Assembly (NCBI GenBank): GCA_001931905.2
Contig: MSJI02000721.1
Span: forward strand, 1-30,569
DNA: 30,569 nt
Direction: 5' to 3'
DNA from: Cladosporium sp. IMV 00045
Taxonomy: Eukaryota; Ascomycota; Dothideomycetes; Cladosporiales; Cladosporiaceae
Position numbers and translations under genes: made by a program. Below, in pieces: positions 10,616 through 20,453 of this stretch. Position 1 is the stretch's first letter; every line of letters begins with the position of its first letter. Below the pieces are notes generated by a model, which did not search any database, had not been told where the DNA came from, and was given only the letters and a program-made list of their open reading frames with translations.

Positions 10616-10905
10616 TGTACATTTCCTATCTTTTCTGGTTCGAGATCCTTTTCTGTTTTCTCTATGGTTACAAGGTATTTTTTATGCCGAGAGTGATGAC
10701 TTCTGCCAACCTCTTCGGCAATTGTCGAGCAATGTACATTTTGCGCAAGCACTGATGCCCGCTCCTCTGAGATTGCTCGTAAGATCACTCTCATCTTGAT
10801 GCTTCCGTCTATCGTCCTCTTGACCTCCCCACAAGAACCCCCTTCGATAAACACCGGGCAGCATCATCTCCCAAATCGCGACGATTTCTTTCGATATCAA
10901 CCTCA

Positions 10906-11835
10906 TTACGCAGCAGGCGCCTTCTCAGTGGCCTCCCTCAGAACCTCCGTCGCACCCTCAATAGATGGCGGCCAAGTCGCATCAGGCCAGGGCTTCTTGA
11001 GCGCATCCTGCAGCTTGACCATGCAGTTCTTCGGGCCAGGCACAGCGCCACTCACAACCACGATACCGTTCTCCTTGTCCACCTGCATAACCCTCAAGTT
11101 CGCAACCGTCGCTTGTTCGCCACCCATGCGACCCGGCATCTTCTTGCCGGGCAAGACTCTGCTACCGCTGCCCTGTCCACCACCCGACGAACCCATCAAC
11201 CTGTGCGCGAGCGAGTTACCGTGCGACGCGGGCTGACCGCCGAAGTTCCAGCGCTTCATACCACCCTCGAAACCCATGCCTCTGCGGTCGGCTTTGGCAT
11301 CGATGAACTGGCCCTCGATGAACAGGTCGGCGGTGATCGCCGAGCCGACGGGAGGCAGGCCCTCGGCGTTCTTGACTCTGAACTCGGCCAGGTGCCTGCT
11401 CAAGGGCACGTTGTAGGCGGCGAAGTGGCCCCTCTCCGGCCGCGTGACGTTCCTCGCTTCTTTGGCGCCCGCGCCCACTTGTACCGCCCAGTAGCCGTGG
11501 ATGTCGCGTCGCTTGTGGCTGACCACCTGGCACCGGTCGAGTTGCAGGACGGTGCAGGGCGTGCGCTTCGCTGTGACAGGGTCGAAGAGCGCGGTCATGC
11601 CCTTTTTGATGGCGAGCGCGCCGGTGCGCAGGGGGAGGGAATGCTCTTTGCGCGCGAAGGCGGCAGTGGACGAGGCGCCGAGTACGGGGAGATTGAGTGA
11701 GGCATTGAATCGGCTTGGTTTTGGGGCGGGTTTGTCGATGGAGCGGATGGTGCGCGTTTGCGTGGTGGGCAGCGAGGGGCAGAGGAAGCGAGGCGGCAGG
11801 GCGAAGAGCCGTGTTGTTGGTTGGCGGGGAGGCAT
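10906..11835 (-). CDS. mitochondrial large-subunit ribosomal protein uL3m (MRPL9 family)
   Basis: This protein binds the large-subunit rRNA of the mitoribosome and helps shape the peptidyl transferase region. It is a single exon of 309 aa starting at the only in-frame ATG, 11835; the open frame runs further upstream to 12066 without another ATG. The N-terminus is basic, Arg/Ser/Thr-rich and free of acidic residues for about 40 residues, as expected of a mitochondrial presequence. Bacterial-type uL3 motifs follow: KKGMTALFDPVTAKRTPCTV, then GMKRWNFGGQPASHGNSLAH, then the loop with GSSGGGQ and GKKMPGRMGGEQ that reaches toward the catalytic centre. Its start region faces LTO1, with a 527-bp divergent gap. 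Confidence 0.93.
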   Translation of the reverse strand: MPPRQPTTRLFALPPRFLCPSLPTTQTRTIRSIDKPAPKPSRFNASLNLPVLGASSTAAFARKEHSLPLRTGALAIKKGMTALFDPVTAKRTPCTVLQLDRCQVVSHKRRDIHGYWAVQVGAGAKEARNVTRPERGHFAAYNVPLSRHLAEFRVKNAEGLPPVGSAITADLFIEGQFIDAKADRRGMGFEGGMKRWNFGGQPASHGNSLAHRLMGSSGGGQGSGSRVLPGKKMPGRMGGEQATVANLRVMQVDKENGIVVVSGAVPGPKNCMVKLQDALKKPWPDATWPPSIEGATEVLREATEKAPAA

Positions 11836-12362
11836 GATTGCGGTGCTGTGTGTATTTGCTGCCTCTGAAGCGGTGTTGGTGCACTCTCGGTGCTGGTGAA
11901 GTTGCTCGTGGATGTGCTCTGGCTGGAGGAGAAGTCTCGGACCCCCGATTGGTTCAATCGACTTCGCAGGAAGATGGGGAGAAACGCCGCTGTTCAGGCA
12001 GAAAAACTTGATGCCTTGCCCAAGCGGCTTTCGAGGTCTTTCGGACGAACATGACTGTTTCTTCAAGTAGAAAAAGGTCGGTTTAGGAAAGAAACGAAGG
12101 CAGAGCTTGATTTGTTAACATCAACCATCTCGCATTCGCTCATCAGAAAACAATAATCTCACTAGACCGGGACATCAGAATCTGAGATACTTTTCCACGC
12201 CACATCAACCACCAAGAAGAAAGAAATACTCTGGACGTATCTGGAAATCATAAAGACGACAATTCAAAAAATTTCAAACACAACCACATAAAAAAAGAAA
12301 CACAAACCCTCAAGGGGACCCCAACCCACTGGCCTCCACCAAAACTCAAACACCCAAGAAAA

Positions 12363-12929
12363 ATGTCCTCCTCCGAACAACGCCCCTCCCCCTCCCCATC
12401 CGACCCCTTCGACACCCTCCTCACCCTCGAATCACAATACCACGCCGAAGGGCGCACCCTCGGCCTCTCCGACGGCGCCACCTCCGGCCGCATCGAAGGG
12501 CGCGTCTTCGGACTGGAGAAAGCGTACGAGAAATTCCTCGAACTCGGCAAACTGGGCGGGCGCGCTGCGGTCTGGGATGCGAGACTTCCCGACGCCTCTG
12601 CGGGTCTTGAAGTCGGCAAAGAGGACGCGGGGCTGGCTCCTCTGAAGGGTGCGAGTGAGAGGCTAACGAAACATGTTCGTCGACTGGTCGAGTTGACGGA
12701 TATGAACGATGTTAGTAGGGAGAACAGTGAGGAGGGAGTGCAGGATTTCGATGATAGGTTGAGGGAGGCGAAGGGAAAGGCGGTGCTTGTGGAGAAATTG
12801 GTGGGAGAGGGGAAGGAAGGTAGTGGGAGTGGTGCTGCTGGGGTGAAGAGGGCGGGTGTGAAACCGACGCAGAGCAAGTCGGGGGAGATGGAGGATTTCG
12901 GCGGGCTGCCGAGGGGTTTGCAGAAGTGA
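12363..12929 (+). CDS. LTO1: LTO1-like deca-GX3 protein, Yae1-Lto1 Fe-S adaptor
   Basis: In yeast, Lto1 pairs with Yae1 to recruit the ABC protein Rli1/ABCE1 to the cytosolic Fe-S assembly machinery, supporting ribosome biogenesis and recycling. This single-exon 188-aa protein has the diagnostic glycine-every-fourth-residue helix at about 30-60 (EGRTLGLSDGATSGRIEGRV then FGLEKAYEKFLELGKLGG). The rest is a predicted amphipathic helix (KHVRRLVELTDMND) and a Gly/Ser/Lys-rich disordered region, with a short conserved-looking end (GEMEDFGGLPRGLQK). The start at 12363 is the first ATG in frame. It is convergent with RAD52, about 205 bp apart. Length and motif fit; the C-terminus does not show the terminal aromatic residue described for yeast Lto1. 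Confidence 0.88.
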   Translation: MSSSEQRPSPSPSDPFDTLLTLESQYHAEGRTLGLSDGATSGRIEGRVFGLEKAYEKFLELGKLGGRAAVWDARLPDASAGLEVGKEDAGLAPLKGASERLTKHVRRLVELTDMNDVSRENSEEGVQDFDDRLREAKGKAVLVEKLVGEGKEGSGSGAAGVKRAGVKPTQSKSGEMEDFGGLPRGLQK

Positions 12930-13050
12930 GGTTGTTGAGAGGGCATTGGGGAATGTGTTCTCTTACTCGAGAATTTTCTTGTTCTCTCTATGGGAAGATA
13001 TGGCTTTCGAGCTACCTTTGATCCGACCAACGCCTCGCTTGCAAAGGGAA

Positions 13051-13075
13051 GAAAGAAAGAAAGAAAGAAAGAAAG
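13051..13075 (+). repeat. (GAAA)6 microsatellite
   Basis: Six GAAA units plus a G lie between the convergent ends of LTO1 and RAD52, in a purine-rich 3' UTR stretch. It is a simple slippage-prone repeat. Confidence 0.9.
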
Positions 13076-13134
13076 CAAACCAGCAAAAACAATCAACTTG
13101 GCTCCCAGGCAATCATTGCTCGGAAGCGGGAATA

Positions 13135-14885
13135 TCACGACACGGACGTCTCACTTGCGCCACTCTCTGCCGCCGGCGCGGGAGATTCGACACGCTGCTT
13201 CTTTGGATCCGCTGCACCGTCCACTTGTGGCAGGTTGCTCACGTCTGTCAACGCCGGCCTCTTCAAGTTGGAAGGTGGCTTGTATGCGCCGCGGTTTGGT
13301 GGTCCTCCTCCGCCGGGCATGCCGATCCTTCGTGTGGGATCGTTCGAGGGGTTGACGAAATTACTTTTATTGTTGTTTCCCTGAGCTGGTGGTGCTTGCT
13401 GGGGGTTCTGCTGTGGTTGGCCGTTTGCTGTCGTATTGGATGCCCCTGTCAAGGACTGGCGCATGACAGGCATAGATTTCCCAGGGTTGATGCCTTGTGT
13501 CCTCCGAATTGATGGACTTTCTGCATGCGGATTGAAAGCAGCTGGGGCGTTCGCGGATTTACCATCACCTGATGCCGCTTGGTTTAAAAAGCCTGCGCTA
13601 CGACCGGTCACGAAGCCGTCGGGTACTCCTGCTGGTGGTTGTGTGGGCACTGGGAATTGAAATTCCTCTGGCTGTTCGTTCGACGGTCCGTTCTTTTGCT
13701 GTTGTGGTTGGGCCTCCTCTGCGGATGAGGAGTTGGACCGCGTCCCTGCTCCGTCCAGTCCATGTGCTCCGTTCCCTGTCTCCGAAGGTCTCTTATTCCC
13801 AGGCGTTTGTGGTGGAAGCATGCGGCCGGGTTGTGCCTGTCCTGCATTGACTTGTGGTCGCTGTGCACCTTGCAAGTTTTGAGGAGGTTGAGGCTGTTGT
13901 AGATTCGGCTGGCGAACATTAGGCATCGAGTTCACCCGATGTACGCCGTTGCGCTGTGCGTTGGCCTGCCTCTGTGCTGGTGATTCCATAGCTCTCGAGT
14001 CATCCAGGCGCACCTCGTCTGGGTGGCTGAAATCGGTATCGTCAAGATCATTCCCTCCAAAGTCGTCTTCAAATTCGATCGAGTCGAAAGATTGTAATGA
14101 TCGATTGCTCGGCATCCGTCCGACTTGGTTGCCATTTCCGTTTGTGTTCGCGCCGTTGGCCCGACTTTGATTCTGTTGTTGCTGCTGTTGCTGCTGTTGC
14201 TGCTGCTCCCTCACAGCTTGATCTGCAATCGACTCTCTCTTCACGGGCGCAAAGTCTGGGTGTCTGTACAATTTTTCTGCATCCCATTTGCTTGGTGCCA
14301 CCTTCACTTTGGTCACTTTTTGCAAGTAATCCTTGTCGTAAAGACAATTTCCTAACACATTGCCAAAGTTGCGCAGCGCACGCTTGAGTGCATCTGTCGC
14401 AGCCTCCTTTTTCGCTTTCTCAAAAGCCGCCGCTTTGCCTTTGCAGTTCTCAATGTGGCCGTAGCCAATATCCTCGTGAAATGTGCCGTCGCGTAATGTC
14501 ACCCGCACGATCGTGCTGAGTCCGAGTGTGATCTTTCCGTTTGTTGTGTTCTCGTCGACAAAATCGATTTGGACATTCTGTATTGAGGAGCTCCAGCCAT
14601 TAAAGCCAAACACCTCATTCGCAAGATTGATGACCTTCTCCGCCGCGAGGTAGTGTACCTTGCCGCCGCCAGCTCCAGGTCGTGTTGAGATGTATTCGGG
14701 TCCTAATTGTTTCTCGAGTCTGGATGATAGTGTGGCGATTTCTTTGGCAGTCCATTCGGGTACTCGAGGCGCGGGTGGCGCGAAAGGGTTTACGGTCGCA
14801 GCATTGTCGCGATGCTGATCACCTGGCCTTCGATATCGTTAGAGATGAACGCGTAGCAGACCTTTGGTTGTACCTACATAGGCAT
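13135..14885 (-). CDS. RAD52: Rad52 recombination mediator and strand-annealing protein
   Basis: Rad52 anneals complementary single strands and, in fungi, loads Rad51 onto RPA-coated ssDNA during double-strand break repair in the nucleus. The model is an 8-nt first exon (14885-14878), a 50-nt intron (14877-14828) and one long exon (14827-13135), giving 566 aa that begin MPMPGDQHRDNAAT. Without the mini-exon the long exon has no ATG before an upstream in-frame stop. The conserved N-terminal ring-forming domain (about 25-195) includes LGPEYISTRPGAGGGKVHYL, NLANEVFGFNGWSSS, GYGHIENCKGKAAAFEKAKK and TDALKRALRNFGNVLGNCLY. The C-terminal two thirds is disordered and Gln/Pro/Asn-rich, with an 11-Gln run at 14173-14205 and a conserved-type end around NLKRPALTDVSN and DPKKQRVE. 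The gene faces KEX1. Confidence 0.95.
14173..14205 (-). repeat. CAG/CAA repeat encoding 11 Gln in RAD52
   Basis: Eleven consecutive CAG or CAA codons follow the conserved annealing domain, just after AVRE. The mix of CAG and CAA limits slippage. The tract sits at the boundary to the disordered C-terminal region and its length is likely to vary between isolates. Confidence 0.85.
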
Positions 14886-15530
14886 AATGGCACATCACTT
14901 GTTTGGTGTGAGTGATGTTGGGAGTTTCCGTCTGGAGTGACAAGAGTTGAGAGAGTGTAGTGGCAGTGAAAGTAAGTCAAGGTAATAATCTCTCCAACAA
15001 TAGTGGAGTGAGGCAAGGCAGCTACGCGAACTGACGCGCTGAGTGAAGCGGCGATGACGAGCCAGCTAAATGAACAGCCTGAGGCAGAAGATCACAAAAC
15101 GCCTGATCACGTGTACCAAGCCTCCATCTCCAGAGACCCTGCTTGCGGCGATTGCGTAGGCCAGCCAGCGCTGCTCTCTCCTGCGCGCTGCTCCCTGGGC
15201 TAGTCGAGCGCTAGTCCCAGCTCCTGACGCTGCAAGCTGATGTCTAGTTGTCCATCGGCGTTGCCTGGTACTCTCTATCTACTAAGAATTATCACCAGAC
15301 ATACATTTCCTTCGTACATTCTCTACTCTCATTGTTTCCGCATTTGTCGACGCATATCGCGCGGGGCAACACAGCTTATCATACTCGCTCGAATAGCCAC
15401 AGCGAGACCAGGAATCTGGATTCCAACGACGACAATCGTATCCTCGACCGAGCAGAAGGACTGCCATACTGCGACAGCCGAAAGGCGCACAGAAGTTGAC
15501 CGCAAGGGTCTCTTCGAAATGTTCTCTAGC
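14886..15530. promoter_or_regulatory. divergent RAD52/KEX1 promoter region
   Basis: This 645-bp gap holds both promoters. Two ACGCG cores at 15024-15028 and 15034-15038 lie 10 bp apart, about 140-150 bp upstream of the RAD52 start, and resemble MBF-type (MCB) sites. A palindromic CACGTG E-box is at 15108-15113. On the KEX1 side the KEX1 frame stays open upstream to an ATG at 15240, so this part is probably a 5' UTR but could encode an N-terminal extension. Confidence 0.4.
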
Positions 15531-17490
15531 ATGGCGCGGTTACCTTCGAAGCAATGGCCGTCATTACTGGTGTCGACCCTCCTGTCCTCGCTATGTTTCT
15601 CAACTCCCGCCGCGGCCTTGACGGACAAGACGGCAGCAGACTACTACATCCACTCGCTGCCTGGTGCGCCGGAACCGCTGCTGAACATGTATGCTGGTCA
15701 TGTGGAAATCACACCTGAGCATCATGGGAACATGTTCTTCTGGTTCTACAAGAACCGACACATTGCGAACCGCCGGCGGACGGTCATTTGGCTTAACGGA
15801 GGGCCCGGGTGCAGTAGCATGGACGGCGCGATGATGGAGGTCGGACCGTACAGGGTGAAAAAGGATGGCAACTTGGAGCTGAATGACGGTAGCTGGGATG
15901 AATTTGCGAATCTGCTCTTCATCGACAACCCTGTCGGTACTGGTTTCAGTTATGTGGACACGAATCAATATGTTTCCGAGTTGGATGAGATGGCTGCTCA
16001 GATGACGACCTTTTTGGAGAAGTGGTTCGCCATCTTCCCAGAGCATGCTCATGACGATGTGAGTATCATGAAAGAGCTCTTTCATCATATCGTGATGCTG
16101 ATTAATGATACAGATTTACATTGCTGGTGAATCTTACGCCGGTCAGCATATCCCCTACATCGCAAAGGCGATGCTCGACCGCAACAAGCGAAAGGACCAC
16201 GACCAGTGGAACGTTAGCGGTCTTCTTATCGGAAACGGCTGGATTTCTGGCAAGGATCAATACTCTTCTTACATCAGCTACGCCAAACAGGTCGGTCTTG
16301 TCAAAGACGGCAGCGAGGCTGCTGGCCAACTGGACCAAATGCAGCTATCTTGCAACCGTCAGCTGGATTCCGGAGCCAAAGACCATGTGGACGTTCCCGA
16401 ATGCGAGGCGATTCTGCAGGAAGTCCTTCGCATTTCAACAAAGGAGTACAGCGGACAATGCATCAACATGTACGACACGCGTCTCAAGGACACTTACCCC
16501 AGCTGCGGTATGAACTGGCCGCCAGACCTCGAGCAGGTGAAGCCCTATCTGCGCCGCAACGACGTCACGAAAGCCATCCACCTCAACCCAGACAAGAAGA
16601 CCGGCTGGACCGAATGCAATGGCGCCGTCGGAGGCGCCTTCAAGGCCGCGAAGTCTAAGCCCAGTCTTACGCTCCTCCCCGATCTGCTGAAACACATGCC
16701 CATCCTGCTCTTCTCCGGCGACAAGGATCTCATCTGCAACCACCTCGGAACAGAAGAGCTGATCAACAACCTTGAGTGGAACGGCGGCAAGGGTATGGAA
16801 CAATCAGCAGGCACCTGGGCACCCCGCCATGATTGGACCTTCGAAGGCGAGCCCGCCGGAATCTACCAATCCGCACGCAACCTGACCTACGTCAAATTCT
16901 ACAACGCCTCCCACATGGTCCCCTTCGACTACCCCCGCCGCTCCCGCGACATGCTCGACCGGTTCATGAACGTGGACATCGCCAACATAGGCGGCGCGCC
17001 CGCCGACTCCCTGCTCGACGGCGAGAAAGCCCCCTCCACTTCCGTCGGCGGCCACCCCAACTCCACCGCCGCGCAGGAAGCCGAGCAGGACAAGCTGCAG
17101 GAGGCCGCCTGGCGCGCCTACCGCCGCTCCGGCGAGGTGGCGCTTTTCTTCGTCCTCGTCGCCGCTATCGCATGGGGTTTCTTCGTCTGGCGCGACAGGC
17201 GTCGTCGCGCTGGCTACGCAGGTCTGTTCGGTAGTGATCCCGATGATGGAACCGGCAGAGCGCCAGAGATGGCTTCCGGTTTGGGCCTTAATGGGTTCTC
17301 GGACCGTGCGCCCCAGCGCAACCATAAGGAGGATAGAGATGTGGAAGCTGCGAGGGATTATGATGAGACTGAGCTGGATGATTTGAGTGGTGAGAGGAGA
17401 GGGAGTAAGGAGCATGAACATTTTGGCTTGGCGGATAGTGATGATGAGGAGGATGGTGCTGCTGGAAGGGCGAATGGACGGGCGGCTTGA
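15531..17490 (+). CDS. KEX1: Kex1 pheromone-processing serine carboxypeptidase
   Basis: Kex1 is a trans-Golgi carboxypeptidase that removes C-terminal Lys and Arg from peptides first cut by the Kex2 endoprotease, such as pheromone and toxin precursors. Two exons: 15531-16058 and 16114-17490, with a 55-nt phase-0 intron, giving 634 aa. A signal peptide covers about residues 1-28 ([18 protein letters not shown]). The S10 family motifs are [10 protein letters not shown] (oxyanion region), GESYAGQ (nucleophile Ser183), [10 protein letters not shown] (Asp in 379-381) and NASHMVPFD (His443). A single transmembrane helix lies at about 518-535, followed by an acidic cytosolic tail rich in Asp/Glu, matching the family architecture. 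The start at 15531 gives the best signal peptide; in-frame ATGs also occur at 15519 and 15240. Confidence 0.95.
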
Positions 17491-17900
17491 GGTTTGGGTC
17501 TTTGATTGATTTTCAGAGTTGGCTCATGTTTTGGTTGGGTGCATGCATGGCGTCTGTTCTCGGTTTGGTCAGTGTATCATTACAACTTGGTGTTCTGCAA
17601 TCGTAATTCAAGCGAGAGCTCAGCTTGCTTTTGAACTGCTCTTTTTTTTTTCCTTTCCCTTACCCCTTTTGGTGTAATCTTGCCTTTTTCTGATATCATG
17701 TCTTACGGAGTAGTCCGGCGTTCGCAATTGTCTGTTGCTGGTGCCTTGGGTAGAGCTCTCGAGACAAGACATATACGAAACTTATCACTCGCAAAACAAT
17801 TAAAGAGTGCTGGAAGTATTGCGTGACAGAATGGTTATCAAATGCCCTGAGGTGACTCCAAGAGACCCAACCAACATCTGCATTGGAAATCATACGATCC
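17491..17900. other. convergent 3' flanks, no gene seen
   Basis: These 410 bp separate the KEX1 stop from the stop of the minus-strand repeat protein. They contain a 10-T run near 17642 and T-rich tracts consistent with 3' UTR and polyadenylation signals. No open frame with family resemblance was found. Confidence 0.5.
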
Positions 17901-19151
17901 TTACAACCAAAGCACAATTACCACTAATACCAACAAACAAAAACCTAAGCTTCCTTGAACGCTCCTCGAACAAGCCGAAACAGACATCACACCGCTCTCA
18001 TCCGCCGATCCAGTTGTGTTTTCAGCTTGCTCCGAAGGGCCACCGCTATCAACGGAGCCTCCAGAAGCTGGCGAAGCCTCCAGCGCCGTAGCAGATCCAA
18101 CCCGAACATCTACACTCAGCATACCGAATGGCAAAACCGTAGCCCTTCCGTTCACGTAAAATTCTGACCCAGCTGATGAGGGAAGCGAATAAGTCGTTCC
18201 CAAAGCGACGAGGGCGGAACCGGGGGATAGCGTTTTTCCTTCGATCAGCAGCGGTGATTCATCGGCGAGTAAGACTGGTGTTACCGTCAGTGAGCCTAGG
18301 ATTAAACGCTGGTCTCGGACTACAGAAGGAAGTGGTGTCGGCTTGCCGTTCACGAAGAGTTCGGAACCAGAGGTAGGGAGTGAGTATATGGTTCCCGCGA
18401 ATATCAAGTTTGACCCGAGGAGGATCGCCTGTTCGTTGATCAAGAGGGCGGTCACACTTGCAGAGTCTGGAAGAAGCGTTGGCGTTATGGCTAACGAGCC
18501 AATGGTATAGACCTCATACGGGTTCGCAGAAGGCAGTGCCATGGGTTGACCGTTTACGATGAGTTCGGAGCCGGACTTGGGGAGGGAGTACGTCGTGCTT
18601 GAAACTGTGATGTCCGAGCCTGCGAGGAGAGTTTGGCCTTTAATGACGAGAATGCTTGGGTGGGTTGGCGTGACGATCAACCGAGCGGCTTCCACTGTTG
18701 GGGTTGAGCCAATTAGTGCCTCTGGGAGTACTTGCAGTGTGCCATCGATCATGATACCCGGGCCGCTTTCTGGAAGAGAATAGGTCGTTCCTGAGATTGT
18801 GATGGCTGAGCCTGGTGCTAATGCCGTACCTCTGATCATGAAGGCAGATTCTGGGATCGGTGGATTGAACGAAGCGGTCACCCGGAGTCTTTCAATGGTC
18901 GGTCGTTGATCGTTGACGGTATCTATGTTCCCATCTGAAGGCAACGCGATTTGTGGATTCGGATGCAGATGCCAATACTGCTAGCTCTCCAGCTTCAAAG
19001 TCAGGAATAGCAGATGAGAATGGCATGTCTGATACAAGAGCGCAGTTTCGCTCTGGGTGACGGCCTGTCCGCAGACCGTATGTTGGAGGTGAATCCCTGT
19101 GAGGAAACATATGATGATTAGCCAGTTACTCAAGGCCAATGTCACCCTCAT
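17901..19151 (-). CDS. repeat-bearing, probably GPI-anchored or membrane-tethered surface protein
   Basis: The firm part is the 3' exon, 18977-17901 (358 aa, acceptor CAG at 18980-18978). It begins YWHLHPNPQIALPSDGN and holds four diverged repeats of about 60-68 residues, each with a core like GSxIxxxGTTYSLPxSGSE followed by a VNG...LP segment. A Ser/Gly/Thr-rich stretch follows. The last 16 residues are strongly hydrophobic (SLGFCLLVLVVIVLWL), as in GPI-attachment signals or a terminal anchor. A possible signal-peptide exon starts at 19151 (MRVTLALSNWLIIICFLTGI), but its frame does not meet the repeat exon through an ordinary splice. The gene may instead continue from the upstream piece, or be disrupted. 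Cell-wall or adhesin-type function is inferred from composition only; I do not recognise the family. Confidence 0.55.
18130..18890 (-). repeat. four tandem degenerate repeats, period about 200 bp
   Basis: On the plus strand the phrase AGTTCGGA recurs near 18357 and 18560, and related segments lie near 18160 and 18760, giving a period of about 197-203 bp. At protein level each unit carries TYSLP followed by a VNG- or IDG-containing turn and LP. Units have diverged in sequence but kept frame and spacing, as expected for selected protein repeats rather than recent slippage. Confidence 0.75.
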
Positions 19152-19205
19152 GATAGCCTCACCCAGATCGCTGGCTACATGAATCTTACCGTGAGTGGTA
19201 ATGAA

Positions 19206-20453
19206 TCAACTGCTAGCCGGAATAGAATCGTCGAGTGTCGACTCCGGCAAGGCGGCCAGCACCGAAGCGATGATACATCCAACCTCAGTACAGATACTGT
19301 CAGTTTGGGGACTCTGGCTTTGCAGAGATACTATATATGGAGGCCTCTCGGAGCTTGTTTCTGTATCTTCATCTTCCACCGGTGTGGTTCGGTCGCTTGC
19401 TACCTCGTCAGCTGGGTCGCCAGGATCAATGTCGCTAGGAGATTTGGAGGCCGATACGGGTCGTCCTGAGCTGACAAAGCAGCGTTCGCAGAGAGTTGAA
19501 TTGCAACAGAAGAGCCAGCAATTCTTTGAGCGGAGGTGACCGCAGTGGCGTCAAAGTCCTCGTAGAAAGACGTAGTGGTTGTTAAAAGATAAGACGCTCT
19601 TCTTACCGCATCGGCACGCCCGGAGGAATTGGCGGCAAATGGGAGCATGCATTGAGCGTAGAGCTCTTGAGTCAACGGCTCGTGTGGATACATGACATGC
19701 AGGCTTGCAGCTACTACTGGACCTTCTACCTTGAACATAAGCTCGTATGTGTGCCCAAAAGGATCCTCTGGGTCCACATGTGCAAGGTCTGGTGGAGGCA
19801 GAGTCGGAGAAGATGGTATTGAGAACGTCGCGAAGGACATATACGATGACGAAGGCCATGTTCCAGCGGTGATACAGGTGATTGTTGAGCTGGAAGTGAA
19901 CGGCAATGTGCCCACCCATGCGAAACTGGGTAAAAGTACTCGCAATTGAGTAGGGTACGTGCTTTGTTTAACAAGTTAGCAACAGACGAAGAAGATAAGG
20001 TGACAAATGGGCGCCAGAACAATACATACACAGTGTTAATCTAGATAGGACGTATGTACTGAGCCCAGGTAGCCGATAGCCAACTCAAAGGCTGTAGTGC
20101 TGCATTGTGCAACACAGCCTGGAAACTTAGGTGTCGCTGTGGATAACACAGGGTGTTCATTCCAAGAGATTGTAGTCGCATTTGGAAAATTTGGTGCATG
20201 TAAATCGTTGCCGGGCAGTCTCGAGCATGAGGTTGATGTAGGTACACTAAAATTAGGACTAAATTGCGCAGCAGATGCTTCCGATGGGACAATAGACGCC
20301 GCTACGACATAGACAGACGTCGTATTGGTAAAGGGCCCTTGTCTTTGTCAGATAAGTATTGAAGTTCCAATCAACGTAGTCAAACTCACGGACGTCCATT
20401 GTTGCCATCAGTGTAGCGTGAGCTACCAGACTGAAGGCTTTCTTCCAAACCAT
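19206..20453 (-). CDS. secreted-type protein or N-terminal part of the surface protein (model uncertain)
   Basis: Exon 1 starts at ATG 20453 with a moderately hydrophobic leader (MVWKKAFSLVAHATLMATM) and ends at 20400. A good 62-nt intron (20399-20338, GTGAGT donor) joins it to PFTNTTSVYVVAASIVPSEA. This Ser/Thr/Pro- and Cys-containing extracellular-like sequence stays open to a TAA near 20040. A further open block (19945-19400) reads LPSFAWVGTLPFTSSSTITC and DPFGHTYELMFKVEGPVVAA. A third block (about 19440-19206) reads DPGDPADEVASDRTTPVEDE and ends PASS-stop. Linking these blocks needs weak GTC donors, so either the model is wrong, minor frameshifts exist, or the locus is decaying. It may be the 5' half of the adjacent repeat protein. 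I recognise no domain. Confidence 0.4.

Noticed and set aside
11113..11884. Long open frames on both strands over the mitochondrial uL3 gene
   Set aside because: They overlap the well-supported uL3 frame, lack motifs and reflect high third-position GC.
12248..13138. 296-codon minus-strand open frame opposite LTO1
   Set aside because: Ser/Pro/Phe-rich antisense frame with no motif; the plus strand carries the deca-GX3 signature.
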